DNA of 64,000 nucleotides, from NCBI RefSeq assembly GCF_030418125.1, contig NZ_JAUHTR010000001.1, forward strand, positions 682,001-746,000, read 5' to 3'. The stretch's first letter is position 1, and every line of letters starts with the position of its first letter. The notes under the pieces are model-generated. The model was not told the DNA's origin, did not search any database, and saw nothing but the letters and a program-made list of their open reading frames with translations. Shown piece after piece: positions 34,502 through 45,131 of the stretch. This stretch comes from Fictibacillus fluitans. Lineage in GTDB: Bacteria > Bacillota > Bacilli > Bacillales > Fictibacillaceae. A program made the position numbers and the translations under genes.

Positions 34502-35602
34502 TTAATACTTGGCATACCGGCTGATATTGAGCAATACACCGATGGAGGCAAGCATCAGGGTCAATGATGAACCTCCATAGCTGATCAGCGGGAGCGTAAT
34601 CCCTGTTACTGGAATCAAACCTGTAACCACTCCTATATTGATCATCACCTGAATTGCAACCATACCGATAATTCCAATCGCCAGAAAGCTTCCAAACAAA
34701 TCAGGAGCCCCGAGAGCAATGCGTACGCCGCGCCACAGCAAAATACTGAACAAAAGAAGGACGAGCGCTCCGCCGATGAAACCAAGTTCCTCTGATAAAA
34801 TGGCAAAAATAAAATCCGTCTGCGGCTCGGGCAAATAACCAAACTTCTGCCGGCTTTGTCCGAGTCCGAGTCCCATCAAACCACCTGGCCCGAGTGAATA
34901 AAGGGACTGGATAATCTGAAAACCGCTGCCCAGCTCATCGCTCCAAGGATCCAGAAAGGATGTAATCCGTTTAATCCGGTAAGGAGCTGATATAATCAGG
35001 CCCGCAAAGCCCGCCAGTCCCACAAAGCCCAGTCCGACAAAATGGGAGATCCTTGCTCCTGCCACAAAGATCATGACAATGCTGGTTCCTACCATGACGG
35101 AGCCTGTTCCAAGGTCTGGCTGAAGCATAATCATGGCAAAAGCGATCATGACAAGCCCGAGTGTCGGAATCAGGCCTTTTTTAAAGGAAGTAATCTTTTT
35201 CTGGTGTTCTGCCAAATATTTGGCCAAAAAAGTAATCATTGCAAGTTTCATAAACTCTGAAGGCTGAATGGAAAAAGCACCAACACCTATCCAGCTTCTT
35301 GCGCCTCCCCGAACCATCCCCACACCGGGAATCAGCACACCAATAAGAAGGACAAAACAAATAACCAGAAGTATCTTTGCCCAGGTGCGCCAGGTCATAT
35401 AATTCACATTCATGATGAAAAACATGGCGGCCACCCCTACCCCGGCAAAAAGCAACTGCCGCTTGGCAAAGAAGAACGGATCATTGAACTTCACCAGCGC
35501 CCAGTCCGCACTGGCGCTGTAAACCATAACAATGCCTATGGATAATAAAAGCAAGGTTGTGCCAATTAAAATAATGTCCGGTGTGCTTCGTGTCGCAGGC
35601 AA
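34502..35602 (-). CDS. spoVE: SEDS-family lipid II polymerase SpoVE (FtsW/RodA type)
   Basis: This 366-residue membrane glycosyltransferase has about ten transmembrane segments. Family motifs are WIGVGAFSIQPSEF, MLQPDLGTGSVM, and LPEPQTDFIFAILSEELGF near the periplasmic face, which contains the catalytic aspartate region. SpoVE makes the spore cortex together with SpoVD, encoded in the same cluster. TTG at 35602 is chosen because GAGGTG sits five bases upstream and it gives exactly the B. subtilis length. FtsW is a paralogue, but length, N-terminus and location favour SpoVE. Confidence 0.9.
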   Translation of the reverse strand: MPATRSTPDIILIGTTLLLLSIGIVMVYSASADWALVKFNDPFFFAKRQLLFAGVGVAAMFFIMNVNYMTWRTWAKILLVICFVLLIGVLIPGVGMVRGGARSWIGVGAFSIQPSEFMKLAMITFLAKYLAEHQKKITSFKKGLIPTLGLVMIAFAMIMLQPDLGTGSVMVGTSIVMIFVAGARISHFVGLGFVGLAGFAGLIISAPYRIKRITSFLDPWSDELGSGFQIIQSLYSLGPGGLMGLGLGQSRQKFGYLPEPQTDFIFAILSEELGFIGGALVLLLFSILLWRGVRIALGAPDLFGSFLAIGIIGMVAIQVMINIGVVTGLIPVTGITLPLISYGGSSLTLMLASIGVLLNISRYAKY

Positions 35603-35658
35603 AAGAAACACCTCAACTCTACTGTATTTGCTCGTTCCAAAACCAGCATGTACAAACT

Positions 35659-37011
35659 CTATTTAAGTTTATGCACAGAGTTGATAAAGATGTCCCCTCT
35701 TTGTTCAAAAGTTTTAAACTGGTCCCAGCTTGCACATGCCGGGGAAAGAAGGATAATATCGCCTTCAGAAGAGCTCTGATATGCGGCAGGAACGGCTTCC
35801 TCCACATTATCAACCAGTTTGATCTCTTCTATTCCCGCCGCTTTGGCGGCACGCTCAAGCTTCGGTGCCGTCTGGCCGAATAAAATTATGGTCTTGACTT
35901 GTTTCAGCTGAGGAATGAGGTCATCAAATTCATTACCCCTGTCCAGCCCGCCTGCAAGCAGGATGATTTTTTGGCCGAATGCTGAAATCGCCTTTTGAGT
36001 GGCCAGAATGTTTGTCGCCTTGGAGTCATTGTAGAACTTTCTTCCTTCGATGGTTTCCACAAATTGAAGGCGGTGTTTTACACCTGTAAAAGTTTTCAAT
36101 GTTTCTTGAATTTGCTCATTCGTCGCACCTGCGAGCTTGGAAGCAGCGACCGCAGCCAGAATGTTCTCCAAATTGTGCTGCCCTGGGAGCACAATTTCCT
36201 TCAACTCAATAATTTCTTCCTCTTTAAAATAAAGCTTTTCTGCTTTTATGTATGCCCCGTCCGGACATTCCGATTTCACAGAAAACGGCACTTTTGCCCC
36301 TTTTGATTGAAGAGCAAGCTTCGTTACCATTGCATCATCCTGGTTATAAATGGAAAAATCATTTTCATTCTGATTGCTGAATATTTTACCTTTGGCTGCT
36401 GCATACTCTTCAAACGAGCCATGGTAATCAAGATGCGCTTCAAACAGATTAAGGAGCACAGCGATTTTTGGCGCAAAGGCACTAGTTCCCATCAATTGAA
36501 AACTGGACAGTTCCGCTACAATAATCTCCGATGCCGTGGAACGGTCGGCCACTTCACTGAGAACGGTTCCGATATTCCCTGCAACAACCGGCTTTCGACC
36601 GCTGTTTTTCAGCATTTCGCCAACCAGTGTTGTCGTTGTTGTCTTGCCATTTGATCCCGTAATTCCAATCATATCCGCTCGCGACACAAGCCCTGCAATC
36701 TCTACTTCAGTGATCACAGGGATTCCCCGTTTTACAGCTTCACTTACAATTGGGTTGCTGTAAGGAATTCCGGGATTCTTAACCACAAAATCGGTTGCAC
36801 GTTCCAATAAAGCAACAGGATGTTCTCCGCAAATCACCTCGTACCCTTCATTTGACAAAATCTTAGCCTGCTCATTTTCTTCAAATGGTGTACGGTCATT
36901 TACAATGACTTCGGCTCCATAAGACTTAAGAAGTTTGGCTGCAGCAAATCCGCTTTTGGCCAACCCCAGAACCAGCACATGTTTCCCTAAAAAAGCATTC
37001 ATTTCATTCAT
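35659..37011 (-). CDS. murD: UDP-N-acetylmuramoylalanine--D-glutamate ligase
   Basis: This 450-residue Mur ligase adds D-Glu to UDP-MurNAc-L-Ala. The N-terminal Rossmann domain begins [19 protein letters not shown], and the ATP loop is [14 protein letters not shown] near residue 115. The ATG at 37011 lies three bases after the mraY stop and gives the usual length. A longer in-frame opening into mraY is rejected. Confidence 0.97.
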   Translation of the reverse strand: MNEMNAFLGKHVLVLGLAKSGFAAAKLLKSYGAEVIVNDRTPFEENEQAKILSNEGYEVICGEHPVALLERATDFVVKNPGIPYSNPIVSEAVKRGIPVITEVEIAGLVSRADMIGITGSNGKTTTTTLVGEMLKNSGRKPVVAGNIGTVLSEVADRSTASEIIVAELSSFQLMGTSAFAPKIAVLLNLFEAHLDYHGSFEEYAAAKGKIFSNQNENDFSIYNQDDAMVTKLALQSKGAKVPFSVKSECPDGAYIKAEKLYFKEEEIIELKEIVLPGQHNLENILAAVAASKLAGATNEQIQETLKTFTGVKHRLQFVETIEGRKFYNDSKATNILATQKAISAFGQKIILLAGGLDRGNEFDDLIPQLKQVKTIILFGQTAPKLERAAKAAGIEEIKLVDNVEEAVPAAYQSSSEGDIILLSPACASWDQFKTFEQRGDIFINSVHKLK

Positions 37012-37013
37012 TT

Positions 37014-37988
37014 TTATACCCACACCTCTAAATAGATTCCAAGGGCTGCAAACAGCAGACCAACACCCCAGAATGTTACTACAATTCTCCACTCCGACCA
37101 GCCACTGAGTTCATAATGGTGGTGAAGAGGACTCATTTTAAAGATTCGTTTTCCTCTTGTCTTAAATGACGCAACCTGAAGCATAACGGACAAGGTTTCA
37201 ATAACAAATACCCCGCCGATAATTACAAGGAGCAGCTCAAGCTTTAAAATAATAGCAATAGCACTAATGGCTCCGCCAAGCGCAAGCGATCCGGTGTCTC
37301 CCATAAATACTTTTGCAGGATGGGCATTAAACACGAGGAAGCCAAGAACGCCTCCTACTACTGCAACAGAGAACAGAGCCGTTTCATAATGATGAAGGTT
37401 CGATGCCAGCACAGCAAAAGCACCAAAGGCAATAGCTGCAGTACCGGAAAGAAGCCCGTCAAGTCCGTCGGTCAAGTTGACAGCATTTGAAGCTCCGATC
37501 AGCATGACGACTACGAGAACGGGATAAAACCAGCCGACATCAAAAGAAAAATCAGTTCCCGGAACGTTAATTTCGGTAGAAAAGCCGGTTTTGACCAGGC
37601 CGATGTAGAAAATGGCTGCAATCACCAGCTGGCCAACAAGCTTTTGCTTGGAGGTCAGCCCCAGATTCCTTTTCTTTACCACCTTAATAAAATCATCGAG
37701 AAAGCCGACTATCCCATAACCTACGGTTACCAGCAAAAGGAGGTGCGTTTCTGTTTTCAATCCGAAAAACTTCCATGTCATGATATATGTGGCGAGTGCG
37801 AGAGCCACAATGATAATAATACCACCCATAGTTGGTGTACCTGATTTTTTTTGATGCGATTTGGGCCCCTCTTCACGTATGCTTTGCCCGAATTTCAATC
37901 TTCGCAAGAACGGAATAAAAAATGGCGAGCTTAATACAGCAATGAGAAAAGAAGCAAGAAGTGTAAATAATAGAACCTGTTCAATCAT
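37014..37988 (-). CDS. mraY: Phospho-N-acetylmuramoyl-pentapeptide transferase
   Basis: This 324-residue membrane enzyme transfers phospho-MurNAc-pentapeptide to undecaprenyl phosphate, making lipid I. Ten hydrophobic helices are visible, with catalytic motifs [18 protein letters not shown] and the histidine motif [12 protein letters not shown]. Its start overlaps murF by four bases. Confidence 0.98.
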   Translation of the reverse strand: MIEQVLLFTLLASFLIAVLSSPFFIPFLRRLKFGQSIREEGPKSHQKKSGTPTMGGIIIIVALALATYIMTWKFFGLKTETHLLLLVTVGYGIVGFLDDFIKVVKKRNLGLTSKQKLVGQLVIAAIFYIGLVKTGFSTEINVPGTDFSFDVGWFYPVLVVVMLIGASNAVNLTDGLDGLLSGTAAIAFGAFAVLASNLHHYETALFSVAVVGGVLGFLVFNAHPAKVFMGDTGSLALGGAISAIAIILKLELLLVIIGGVFVIETLSVMLQVASFKTRGKRIFKMSPLHHHYELSGWSEWRIVVTFWGVGLLFAALGIYLEVWV

Positions 37989-39367
37989 TTCCCTGCCTCC
38001 TGGACATCATCAATAAATGGTTTCACTATGGATTCAAGCGCCATACCGCGTGATGCTTTAAATAAAACAACTGTGTCTTCTGATAAAAGAGATGAAATGG
38101 CTCCAGCTGCTTCTTCCTTGTTTGAAAACACGGAAACATTCAGGCCAGGGATGTTTTTGTTCTTGATCTCTTCGCCAATCCATTTGCCTTTTTCACCTAC
38201 CGTTATGACGTCCGAAATGGTTTCGTCAATATGGGACGCGACTCCCCGGTGCATTTCTTCTTCGGTTGGTCCAAGCTCATACATATCACCGAGCACCAAC
38301 ACTTTTTTCTTATAATTCGGCAGGTTTTTAACTGCCTCGATCGCAGCAACCATACTCGTTGGGCTGGCATTGTAAGCATCATTGATCAGAAGCGCTCCGC
38401 GCTGTCCGCGATATTTTTCCAGACGCATGTTCGTGAGGGTGATATTTTTCAGCCCTTCATTAATCGCACTGTCTTCAATGTTCAAGTAATGCCCGACCGC
38501 TATGGAATAGGCAGCATTTTTCACATTGTGTGTACCTAAAAGCGGCAAGGAAAAAATGGTTGATTCTCCTTCAAGGCCGAAAGTGAACCCATTTTCGTCG
38601 CCTTCCTGATCCACAATTTTAACTGTGCAGTCCTCGTTATATCCGCATTTAAGAACGTTTGGCGAAGAAAGATGGGAAAGAAGAGGTTCATCTCCATCCA
38701 CGATCAGCAGGCCGCCTTCTTTCAAACCGTCTTTAATCTCAAGCTTTGCTTTTGCGATACCTTCCCGGCTTCCCAGAAATTCAATGTGGGACTCACCGAT
38801 ATTGGTCACGATCGCCAAATCAGGCTGTGCCAGCTTGCTGAGCAGTGAGATTTCTCCGAAGCTGCTCATTCCCATTTCAAGAATAAGAACTTCCGTATCA
38901 TTGTCCATTGAAAGGATTGTAAGCGGCAGCCCTATATGATTGTTGTAATTACCTTTCGTTTTGTGCGTTTTAAAGGAGGTGGAAACCACAGCTTCAAGCA
39001 GGTCTTTTGTTGTTGTTTTCCCATTGGAACCCGTAACACCTATCACAACAGGTTTGACCTTTCTCAAGAATACCCTTGCCGCCTGCTGAAGTGCTTCAAC
39101 GGTATCCTTTACGAAAAGTAGAGGAAAGGTTGGATCAAGCTCATGGGGAATTGGTGTTCCTTCCTGCCAAAAAGAAGCTGCCGCTCCCTGCTCAATCGCC
39201 TGCATTAAAAAACTATGCCCGTCAAATTTCTCTCCGGCAATCGGAATATACAGCGACTGCGGGGAACTTTCTCTTGAATCCTTGGTCACTCCCTGAATCA
39301 CTGTATTCTCAATATTTCCGCGTGTGGACGCGGCTATCCCTATCAATTCTTTTAAATCGAGTTTCAT
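37985..39367 (-). CDS. murF: UDP-N-acetylmuramoyl-tripeptide--D-alanyl-D-alanine ligase
   Basis: This 460-residue Mur ligase adds D-Ala-D-Ala to complete the pentapeptide. The ATP loop is [18 protein letters not shown] near residue 110, and [11 protein letters not shown] is diagnostic of MurF. In B. subtilis murF is elsewhere; here it lies between murE and mraY, the order seen in some other Bacillaceae. Start is two bases after the murE stop. Confidence 0.97.
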   Translation of the reverse strand: MKLDLKELIGIAASTRGNIENTVIQGVTKDSRESSPQSLYIPIAGEKFDGHSFLMQAIEQGAAASFWQEGTPIPHELDPTFPLLFVKDTVEALQQAARVFLRKVKPVVIGVTGSNGKTTTKDLLEAVVSTSFKTHKTKGNYNNHIGLPLTILSMDNDTEVLILEMGMSSFGEISLLSKLAQPDLAIVTNIGESHIEFLGSREGIAKAKLEIKDGLKEGGLLIVDGDEPLLSHLSSPNVLKCGYNEDCTVKIVDQEGDENGFTFGLEGESTIFSLPLLGTHNVKNAAYSIAVGHYLNIEDSAINEGLKNITLTNMRLEKYRGQRGALLINDAYNASPTSMVAAIEAVKNLPNYKKKVLVLGDMYELGPTEEEMHRGVASHIDETISDVITVGEKGKWIGEEIKNKNIPGLNVSVFSNKEEAAGAISSLLSEDTVVLFKASRGMALESIVKPFIDDVQEAGK

Positions 39368-39369
39368 TA

Positions 39370-40836
39370 CTATTTCGCTCCAATCGCTTCTGCAGCTACT
39401 TTCCGGTCATCAAAATCCAGCACATCTTTTCCAATGATCTGGTAGGTTTCATGTCCTTTTCCGGCAATTAAGATGATATCATTTTCTTCTGCCAGGTTAA
39501 CTGCATAGTTGATCGCATCTCTGCGGTCCGTTATGACTTTATATTCTTGGTCTTTCACGCCAGCTTCCATGTCCTGCAATATGGCTTCTGGATCTTCTGT
39601 CCGCGGGTTGTCTGATGTAAAGATGGCAATATCCGAATAGTCAGCCGCAATCTTTGCCATCAATGGGCGTTTTGTGCGGTCACGGTCCCCGCCACAGCCT
39701 ACGACCGAGATGACTTTTCCTACCGCAAACTCTTTGACAGTAACCAGCGCATTTTCAAGACTGTCAGGTGTATGGGCATAATCAACAATTACGGTAAACC
39801 CCTGGCCCTCGTCCACCGTCTCAAACCGGCCCGGTACTCCCTTAACATTTTCCATGGTGCTGATGATGGAGTCAATCGGAATTCCCGATAACAGTGTGGC
39901 CGAGACAGCAGCCAGCACATTGTATACTGAAAATTTGCCCACAAGCTTGAGTGAGACCTGTTTTTCTTCAAAAGGTGTAACCAGTGTAAAGGTTGTGCCT
40001 TTTCCGGTCACCTTAATATCCTTCGCCATAATATCACTTTTTTGTTCAATGCCGTAAGTTAAAATTTGAGCGGCTGTCATTTTCTCAAATTCTTTGGATG
40101 CTTTATCGTCGCGGTTTAGAATCGCGATTTTCTCCTTCTTCCCGGCGTATGTATTGCCAAGCTGCGCGAACAGAAGACCTTTTGCTCTCAGGTACGTTTC
40201 CATATCCTTGTGATAATCCAGGTGATCCTGTGTAAAATTAGTAAATACGGCAATATCGTAATCACAGCCCCGAACCCGGCCCATGTCAAGAGCATGGGAT
40301 GAAACTTCCATAACCGCCGCTTCCACCCCTTGATTATTCATTTCTTTAAATGCCTTTTGCAGAAAAAGAGATTCAGGAGTGGTATTCGCGACTTTATGGC
40401 TCACGCCGTTTATTTTCATATCGATGGTGCCGATCATCCCTCTTCTTTTGCCCGCATCTGCAAATACCTGCTCAATCAGATGGGAAGTTGTTGTTTTCCC
40501 ATTAGTGCCTGTCACGCCGATCAAATGCAGCTTTGTGGTGGGATGATCATAGAAGACATTGGCCAGAACCGCCAGAGACCTTTTGGTATCATTAACGATA
40601 ATCACCGGCACTGACTCAACGCCTTCCAGCGGTTTCTCAGCAAGAATGGCAGAGGCTCCGTTTTCAACTGCCTGCCTGGCATAATCATGCCCGTCTACCG
40701 TGTAGCCCTCGATGCATACAAACAAACTTCCAGGACCTGCTGTTCTTGAATCCATTTCAATCGATGCAATTTCTACGTTCATTTCATCATCCGTTTTATA
40801 GTTTATTAAATGATTTACTAGTGTTTTAAGTTCCAC
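39370..40836 (-). CDS. murE: UDP-N-acetylmuramoyl-tripeptide synthetase, meso-diaminopimelate-adding
   Basis: This 488-residue Mur ligase adds the third stem residue. The ATP loop [14 protein letters not shown] is near residue 110. The substrate motif [10 protein letters not shown] near residue 408 is the DNPR signature of enzymes using meso-diaminopimelate rather than lysine. GTG start at 40836 with GAAAGGTC upstream. Confidence 0.97.
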   Translation of the reverse strand: MELKTLVNHLINYKTDDEMNVEIASIEMDSRTAGPGSLFVCIEGYTVDGHDYARQAVENGASAILAEKPLEGVESVPVIIVNDTKRSLAVLANVFYDHPTTKLHLIGVTGTNGKTTTSHLIEQVFADAGKRRGMIGTIDMKINGVSHKVANTTPESLFLQKAFKEMNNQGVEAAVMEVSSHALDMGRVRGCDYDIAVFTNFTQDHLDYHKDMETYLRAKGLLFAQLGNTYAGKKEKIAILNRDDKASKEFEKMTAAQILTYGIEQKSDIMAKDIKVTGKGTTFTLVTPFEEKQVSLKLVGKFSVYNVLAAVSATLLSGIPIDSIISTMENVKGVPGRFETVDEGQGFTVIVDYAHTPDSLENALVTVKEFAVGKVISVVGCGGDRDRTKRPLMAKIAADYSDIAIFTSDNPRTEDPEAILQDMEAGVKDQEYKVITDRRDAINYAVNLAEENDIILIAGKGHETYQIIGKDVLDFDDRKVAAEAIGAK

Positions 40837-40869
40837 GTTATCAAGACCTTTCTAAAAGTGTTCTCCTCA

Positions 40870-40898
40870 GAAAAAGAAGCCATGGCTTTCGCCTGGCT
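40870..40898 (-). terminator. Terminator-like hairpin between spoVD and murE
   Basis: AGCCA and TGGCT arms with partly paired inner bases are followed on the minus strand by TCTTTTTCTG. It lies in the 82-base gap after spoVD and could partly uncouple spoVD from murE. Confidence 0.5.
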
Positions 40899-40918
40899 AT
40901 TTTGCATTCTTATCTATT

Positions 40919-42853
40919 TTAATCCTCCGAACCCGGTTTGTCACCCATAAACAGGCGAATAACCGATCCGGGTTTCAGTTTTACGCCAGGAGCAGGGGCC
41001 TGTTTAACAATATACTTTCCGCTTCCTGAACTCTGGATTTTCAAATCATACAATGAACCCTTTATTTCTTTGGCTGTTTTTCCGACCAGGTTGGGAACCG
41101 TGATCAGCTCCTGATCCAGCCATGATTTTTTCTTTTCAATCTGATTCTTTCTTTTTTCAACTCCCATGGCCCGAAGGCTGTCATCGATGATCTTCCCGAC
41201 AATCGGGGCTGCGACCGTTCCACCAAACTGTATTGTATCTTTGGGGTTGTCAACGGCAACGTACACAACAAGCTGCGGATCATCTGCTGGCGCCATACCG
41301 ATAAATGATACAATATGGTTGTTTTGAAGGTACTTCCCGTCCTTGGCTTTCTGCGCAGTTCCGGTTTTGCCTCCGACCCTGTATCCATCAACAAAGGCAT
41401 TCCCTCCAGTACCCTGGGCAACAACAGTTTCCAGCGCATGACGAACCTCTTTGGATGTTTTTTCGGAGATGACCCGCCTCTTCAGTTTGGGTGTCTGTTT
41501 CATTACGGTTTTCCCTGTAGCCGGGTCCACCAGTTCTTTGGCAATATAAGGTTCATACAGAAATCCGCCATTTATGGCTGCGGAAACCGCAGTGATCTGC
41601 TGAATGGGTGTGACCGATACTCCCTGGCCAAAAGCAGTGGTAGCGAGTTCGAGCGGTCCTACATTTTTTATATTAAACAAGATCCCGGTTCCCTCTCCCT
41701 GAAGGTCAATGCCGGTTTTCTGTCCGAAGCCGAAGTTTTTGATATAGGAGAAAAGTTTCTCCTTACCCAGCCGCTGGCCGAGAATAACAAAGCCAGGGTT
41801 GCACGAATTCTGTACCCCTTCTAAAAAGGACTGGCTGCCGTGTCCTCCTCTTTTCCAGCAGCGCAGCTTTCTGCCTCCCACTTCAATGGAACCAGGATCA
41901 TGAAAATGCTCCTTTTCCAGGTCTACTCTGTTTTCTTCAATGGCCGCAGCGAGCGTGATAATTTTAAACGTAGATCCTGGCTCATAGTTCGCCCAAACCG
42001 GCAGATTCCGGTTATAGACCTCGGGGGAAACCCTCCGGTATTCTTCCGGATTAAAGTCCGGCCGGCTCGTCATGCCCAAAATCTCTCCTGTATTCGGATT
42101 CATCGCAATAGCTACGGCGCCGTCCGGATTATATTTTGCCTGAGCAATGTCGAGCTCCCGTTCAATGATGGTCTGAACTTTTGAATCAATGGTCAATTTA
42201 AGATTATAGCCATCTTTTGGCCGTTCATAATCATCTGAAAGCGAAGGCATGCGACGTCCCCTTGCATCGGAGAAAAACGAAACATGTCCCTTTGTGCCTT
42301 TTAGTTCCTTGTCATAGTAGGCCTCAAGCCCCATCAGCCCCTGATTATCGATACCGGCGAACCCCAGTACATGGGAAAGATAGCTGCCATATGGATAATG
42401 TCTTTTGCTGTCTTCTGCAATAAAGACACCGGAGAGATTAAGTTCCCTTACCTGGTTTGCCTTTAGATTGCTGATTTTTCTTCCACCCTGATCCATGCGG
42501 ATGATGGAAGACCTTTTTGTTATTTTTTTATATACATCAAGCTGGGAAATGTCCAGCACAGCAGCCAGCTTCTTCGACGTTTCCACAGGGTCATTTATTT
42601 GTCTGGGGATCACGAAAACAGTAGGGGCACTGACATTGGTCGCCAGCGGCACATCATTCCGGTCGAGGATTTCACCCCGCTGCGGTTCAAATGGAATGTT
42701 CCGGCTCCAGGAGTCGAGCGCTTTCCCCGTTAGCCAGTCACCAATTACAAACTGCACATACCCCAAGCGGACACCAATAATAAAAAAGATACAAAGGCCG
42801 AAAGTTAATACCAAAATTAATCGCCTACGCACCGTCACATTTGAAACACGCAC
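40919..42853 (-). CDS. spoVD: Sporulation-specific class B penicillin-binding protein SpoVD
   Basis: The 644-residue transpeptidase has an N-terminal membrane anchor (about 8-30), PBP dimerisation domain, transpeptidase domain with SxxK in EPGSTFKI (Ser294), SxN as NSCN and KTG in VGGKTGTAQ, and one C-terminal PASTA domain. The GTG at 42853 is chosen because AGGAGG lies seven bases upstream and MRVSNVTVRRRL aligns with the family start. With this start, Cys332 and Cys351 fall at exactly the positions of the B. subtilis cysteine pair reduced by StoA. It works with SpoVE in cortex synthesis. Confidence 0.96.
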   Translation of the reverse strand: MRVSNVTVRRRLILVLTFGLCIFFIIGVRLGYVQFVIGDWLTGKALDSWSRNIPFEPQRGEILDRNDVPLATNVSAPTVFVIPRQINDPVETSKKLAAVLDISQLDVYKKITKRSSIIRMDQGGRKISNLKANQVRELNLSGVFIAEDSKRHYPYGSYLSHVLGFAGIDNQGLMGLEAYYDKELKGTKGHVSFFSDARGRRMPSLSDDYERPKDGYNLKLTIDSKVQTIIERELDIAQAKYNPDGAVAIAMNPNTGEILGMTSRPDFNPEEYRRVSPEVYNRNLPVWANYEPGSTFKIITLAAAIEENRVDLEKEHFHDPGSIEVGGRKLRCWKRGGHGSQSFLEGVQNSCNPGFVILGQRLGKEKLFSYIKNFGFGQKTGIDLQGEGTGILFNIKNVGPLELATTAFGQGVSVTPIQQITAVSAAINGGFLYEPYIAKELVDPATGKTVMKQTPKLKRRVISEKTSKEVRHALETVVAQGTGGNAFVDGYRVGGKTGTAQKAKDGKYLQNNHIVSFIGMAPADDPQLVVYVAVDNPKDTIQFGGTVAAPIVGKIIDDSLRAMGVEKRKNQIEKKKSWLDQELITVPNLVGKTAKEIKGSLYDLKIQSSGSGKYIVKQAPAPGVKLKPGSVIRLFMGDKPGSED

Positions 42854-42873
42854 ATGATTACCTCCTCCACATG

Positions 42874-42890
42874 GCTCGTTCCAATATATG
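42874..42890 (-). promoter_or_regulatory. Weak candidate sigma-E -10 for spoVD
   Basis: CATATATT (42890-42883) is one base from the sigma-E -10 consensus CATACANT and would place the start site about 23 bases before the GTG. The -35 is poor. B. subtilis spoVD is known to be sigma-E dependent. Confidence 0.3.
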
Positions 42891-42912
42891 CTTGTACATA
42901 GGCGATTAGAAC

Positions 42913-42937
42913 GAAGGACGATGCTGATCAGTCCTTC
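42913..42937 (-). other. Hairpin between pbpB and spoVD
   Basis: GAAGGAC and GTCCTTC form a seven-base stem eight bases after the pbpB stop. The following tract (GTTCTAATC) is a weak terminator tail, so it is called only a hairpin. Confidence 0.45.
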
Positions 42938-42944
42938 ATTATTT

Positions 42945-45110
42945 CTATTGAGATGCTCCGCCTTCTTCTTCGTCACTCAGATTGACAGACGGCATTTCAG
43001 GCTTTTGGAAATCAACCGTGAGATAATCTTTCTCTTTGACAATTGAACCCTTTTTCAGACTTTGACTAACGGCGTAACCCGTTCCTTTAACCGAGGTGTC
43101 CAGGTTCATCATCTTGGAAAATTTCAACACGTCGGAAAGTGACCAGCCTGTAAGATCCGGCATTTGTACATCACCATCCATACGCAAAATGACCCTCTCG
43201 CCTGGAAGCAGGCGGGATCCGGCTGCGGGTTGTTGGGAAACAACCTCTTCACCACTTCCCAGCTTCACAGGTTTCATCCCTGAGCTTTTTAATTCACTTT
43301 CAGCGGCAGATGACTTTTCATTAGTATAATCATTTATTTTAACCGAGCTGTCTGATACCGCTTTTTTCTCTTTCTTTTCTTCTTCCGGTTCAATATTCAT
43401 ATACTGAAGGCTGTTTTTCATAACGGTTGTAAAAATATCGGCAACCGGGTAGGATCCCAGCTCCGTCGGCTTAAGATGTGGCCGGTCAACCGCTACATAA
43501 ACTAGAAGTTTTGGGTCATCTTTTGGTGCCATGCCCATGAATGAGAAAATATTTTGCCCCCAGCCATGTGCATATTGGCCGGTCTCTTTATCTACCACCT
43601 GTGCGGTCCCCGTTTTTCCGGCAACGGAATACCCTTTGATCTGATAGGGTTTCCCAGTTCCTTTTGTGACAACCGTTTCAAGGATATCTCTTTCCTCTTT
43701 TGCTGTTTCAGCCGAAATGGGATTTCCTACAACTTCCGGTTTATGATGCAACAAGACTTTCTTGGTTGCCGGATCGACTACCTTGTCGATGACAAACGGC
43801 TTCATCATCTTTCCTCCGTTGGCAATCGCAGTGGCCGCCTGGATCTGCTGGATCGGCGTAACTGTGGTACCTTGTCCAAAGGCTGTAGTAAGCTTTTCAA
43901 TTTCATAATTATATAGAATTCTTCCTGATTTTTCATTTGGCAAATCAATGCCTGTCGGCTTGTCAAGACCGAACTTTTTCAAATAGTTCAGCAGCCGGTC
44001 ATAGCCCAGCTTCTCCCTTGCAAGCTTGGAAAACAGAACATTGGAAGAGTTTTGAACTCCTTCATTGAAGGTAATTGTTCCCCATCCTACTTTATTATGA
44101 TCACTGATCGGACGGTTGTGCGGGATTTTATATTGCCCGGACTTGTACGTTTCGTTGCCGTTGTAAACTCCCTCTTCAATAGCGGCAGCCAGTGTGAAGA
44201 TTTTCATGGTAGAGCCTGGTTCATATGGATCTGAAATGGCCCGGTTTGTGAAGTCTTTGATGTTCCTCTTGTTTGGATTGAATGCCGGCCTGTTGCTCAT
44301 GGCAAGAATCTTCCCTGTTTTCGGATCTGCTACAATACCGATAATTTTCTCAGGGTTGTACTTCTTATCGGCTTTGGTCATGGCCTGTTCCAGGACAAGC
44401 TGAATCTTTTCATCCAGCGTTAAGTAAACATTTGAGCCGTTTTTAGGCTTTTTCACTTTTTCTTTTGGATCCGGAAGTTTCACACCCTTGGTGTCACTTT
44501 TGAAAGACAGGCTTCCATTGGTTTCTTTTAAGTATTTATCAAGCGTCTTTTCAAGCCCCAATGCCCCAGAGATGTCATTTTGTCCGGTTTCATTGGTGTA
44601 GCCGAGAACATAAGGGGCAAACGTTTGATTAGGGTAATATCTCTTGGTTTCTTCCTTAAACTCCAAGCCATCAATATTCAGCTTGTCGATTTTTTCCTTT
44701 TCGCTGTGGCTTAGCTGTCTTCCGCCCGGCACCTGCACCTCAAAGCGTTTCTGTTTAGAAAGTGTTGTTTCAATTTCATCCGGCTCCCGGTCGAGTATGG
44801 GAGCTAACTGCTCAGCCGTCTTTTCAGGATCCTTAATATGAGGAAACTTCTTATCCAGAACGGCATAGAGCGTATAAGACGGAATGTCTTCAGCAAGCGG
44901 CTGGCCGCGGTGGTCATAAATCGTCCCGCGGTTTGCATCCAGCGTTTGATACCTTGTCCACTTTTTCTCCGCATAGGCGGCCAAATCAACATTCTCTATA
45001 TTTTTGGTATAGGCGATATAGAAAAACCTTCCAACCAACACAAAAAAGAGCAGGATAAATACAGCTAATATCGCCCCTGCTCCCCAATTGAATTTAAATT
45101 TTTTCTCCAT
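42945..45110 (-). CDS. pbpB: Class B penicillin-binding protein 2B (septal transpeptidase)
   Basis: This 721-residue essential division transpeptidase has an N-terminal transmembrane helix (about 12-32) and PBP dimerisation domain. The transpeptidase motifs are EPGSTMKIF (SxxK), QNSSNVLF (SxN) and VAGKTGTAQ (KTG). Two C-terminal PASTA domains follow, then an acidic tail. The ATG at 45110 is chosen because AGGTG lies six bases upstream; in-frame GTG and TTG just before overlap it. It lies between ftsL and spoVD as in B. subtilis. Confidence 0.96.
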   Translation of the reverse strand: MEKKFKFNWGAGAILAVFILLFFVLVGRFFYIAYTKNIENVDLAAYAEKKWTRYQTLDANRGTIYDHRGQPLAEDIPSYTLYAVLDKKFPHIKDPEKTAEQLAPILDREPDEIETTLSKQKRFEVQVPGGRQLSHSEKEKIDKLNIDGLEFKEETKRYYPNQTFAPYVLGYTNETGQNDISGALGLEKTLDKYLKETNGSLSFKSDTKGVKLPDPKEKVKKPKNGSNVYLTLDEKIQLVLEQAMTKADKKYNPEKIIGIVADPKTGKILAMSNRPAFNPNKRNIKDFTNRAISDPYEPGSTMKIFTLAAAIEEGVYNGNETYKSGQYKIPHNRPISDHNKVGWGTITFNEGVQNSSNVLFSKLAREKLGYDRLLNYLKKFGLDKPTGIDLPNEKSGRILYNYEIEKLTTAFGQGTTVTPIQQIQAATAIANGGKMMKPFVIDKVVDPATKKVLLHHKPEVVGNPISAETAKEERDILETVVTKGTGKPYQIKGYSVAGKTGTAQVVDKETGQYAHGWGQNIFSFMGMAPKDDPKLLVYVAVDRPHLKPTELGSYPVADIFTTVMKNSLQYMNIEPEEEKKEKKAVSDSSVKINDYTNEKSSAAESELKSSGMKPVKLGSGEEVVSQQPAAGSRLLPGERVILRMDGDVQMPDLTGWSLSDVLKFSKMMNLDTSVKGTGYAVSQSLKKGSIVKEKDYLTVDFQKPEMPSVNLSDEEEGGASQ

Positions 45111-45131
45111 TTTCAACACCTGAATCCCGCT

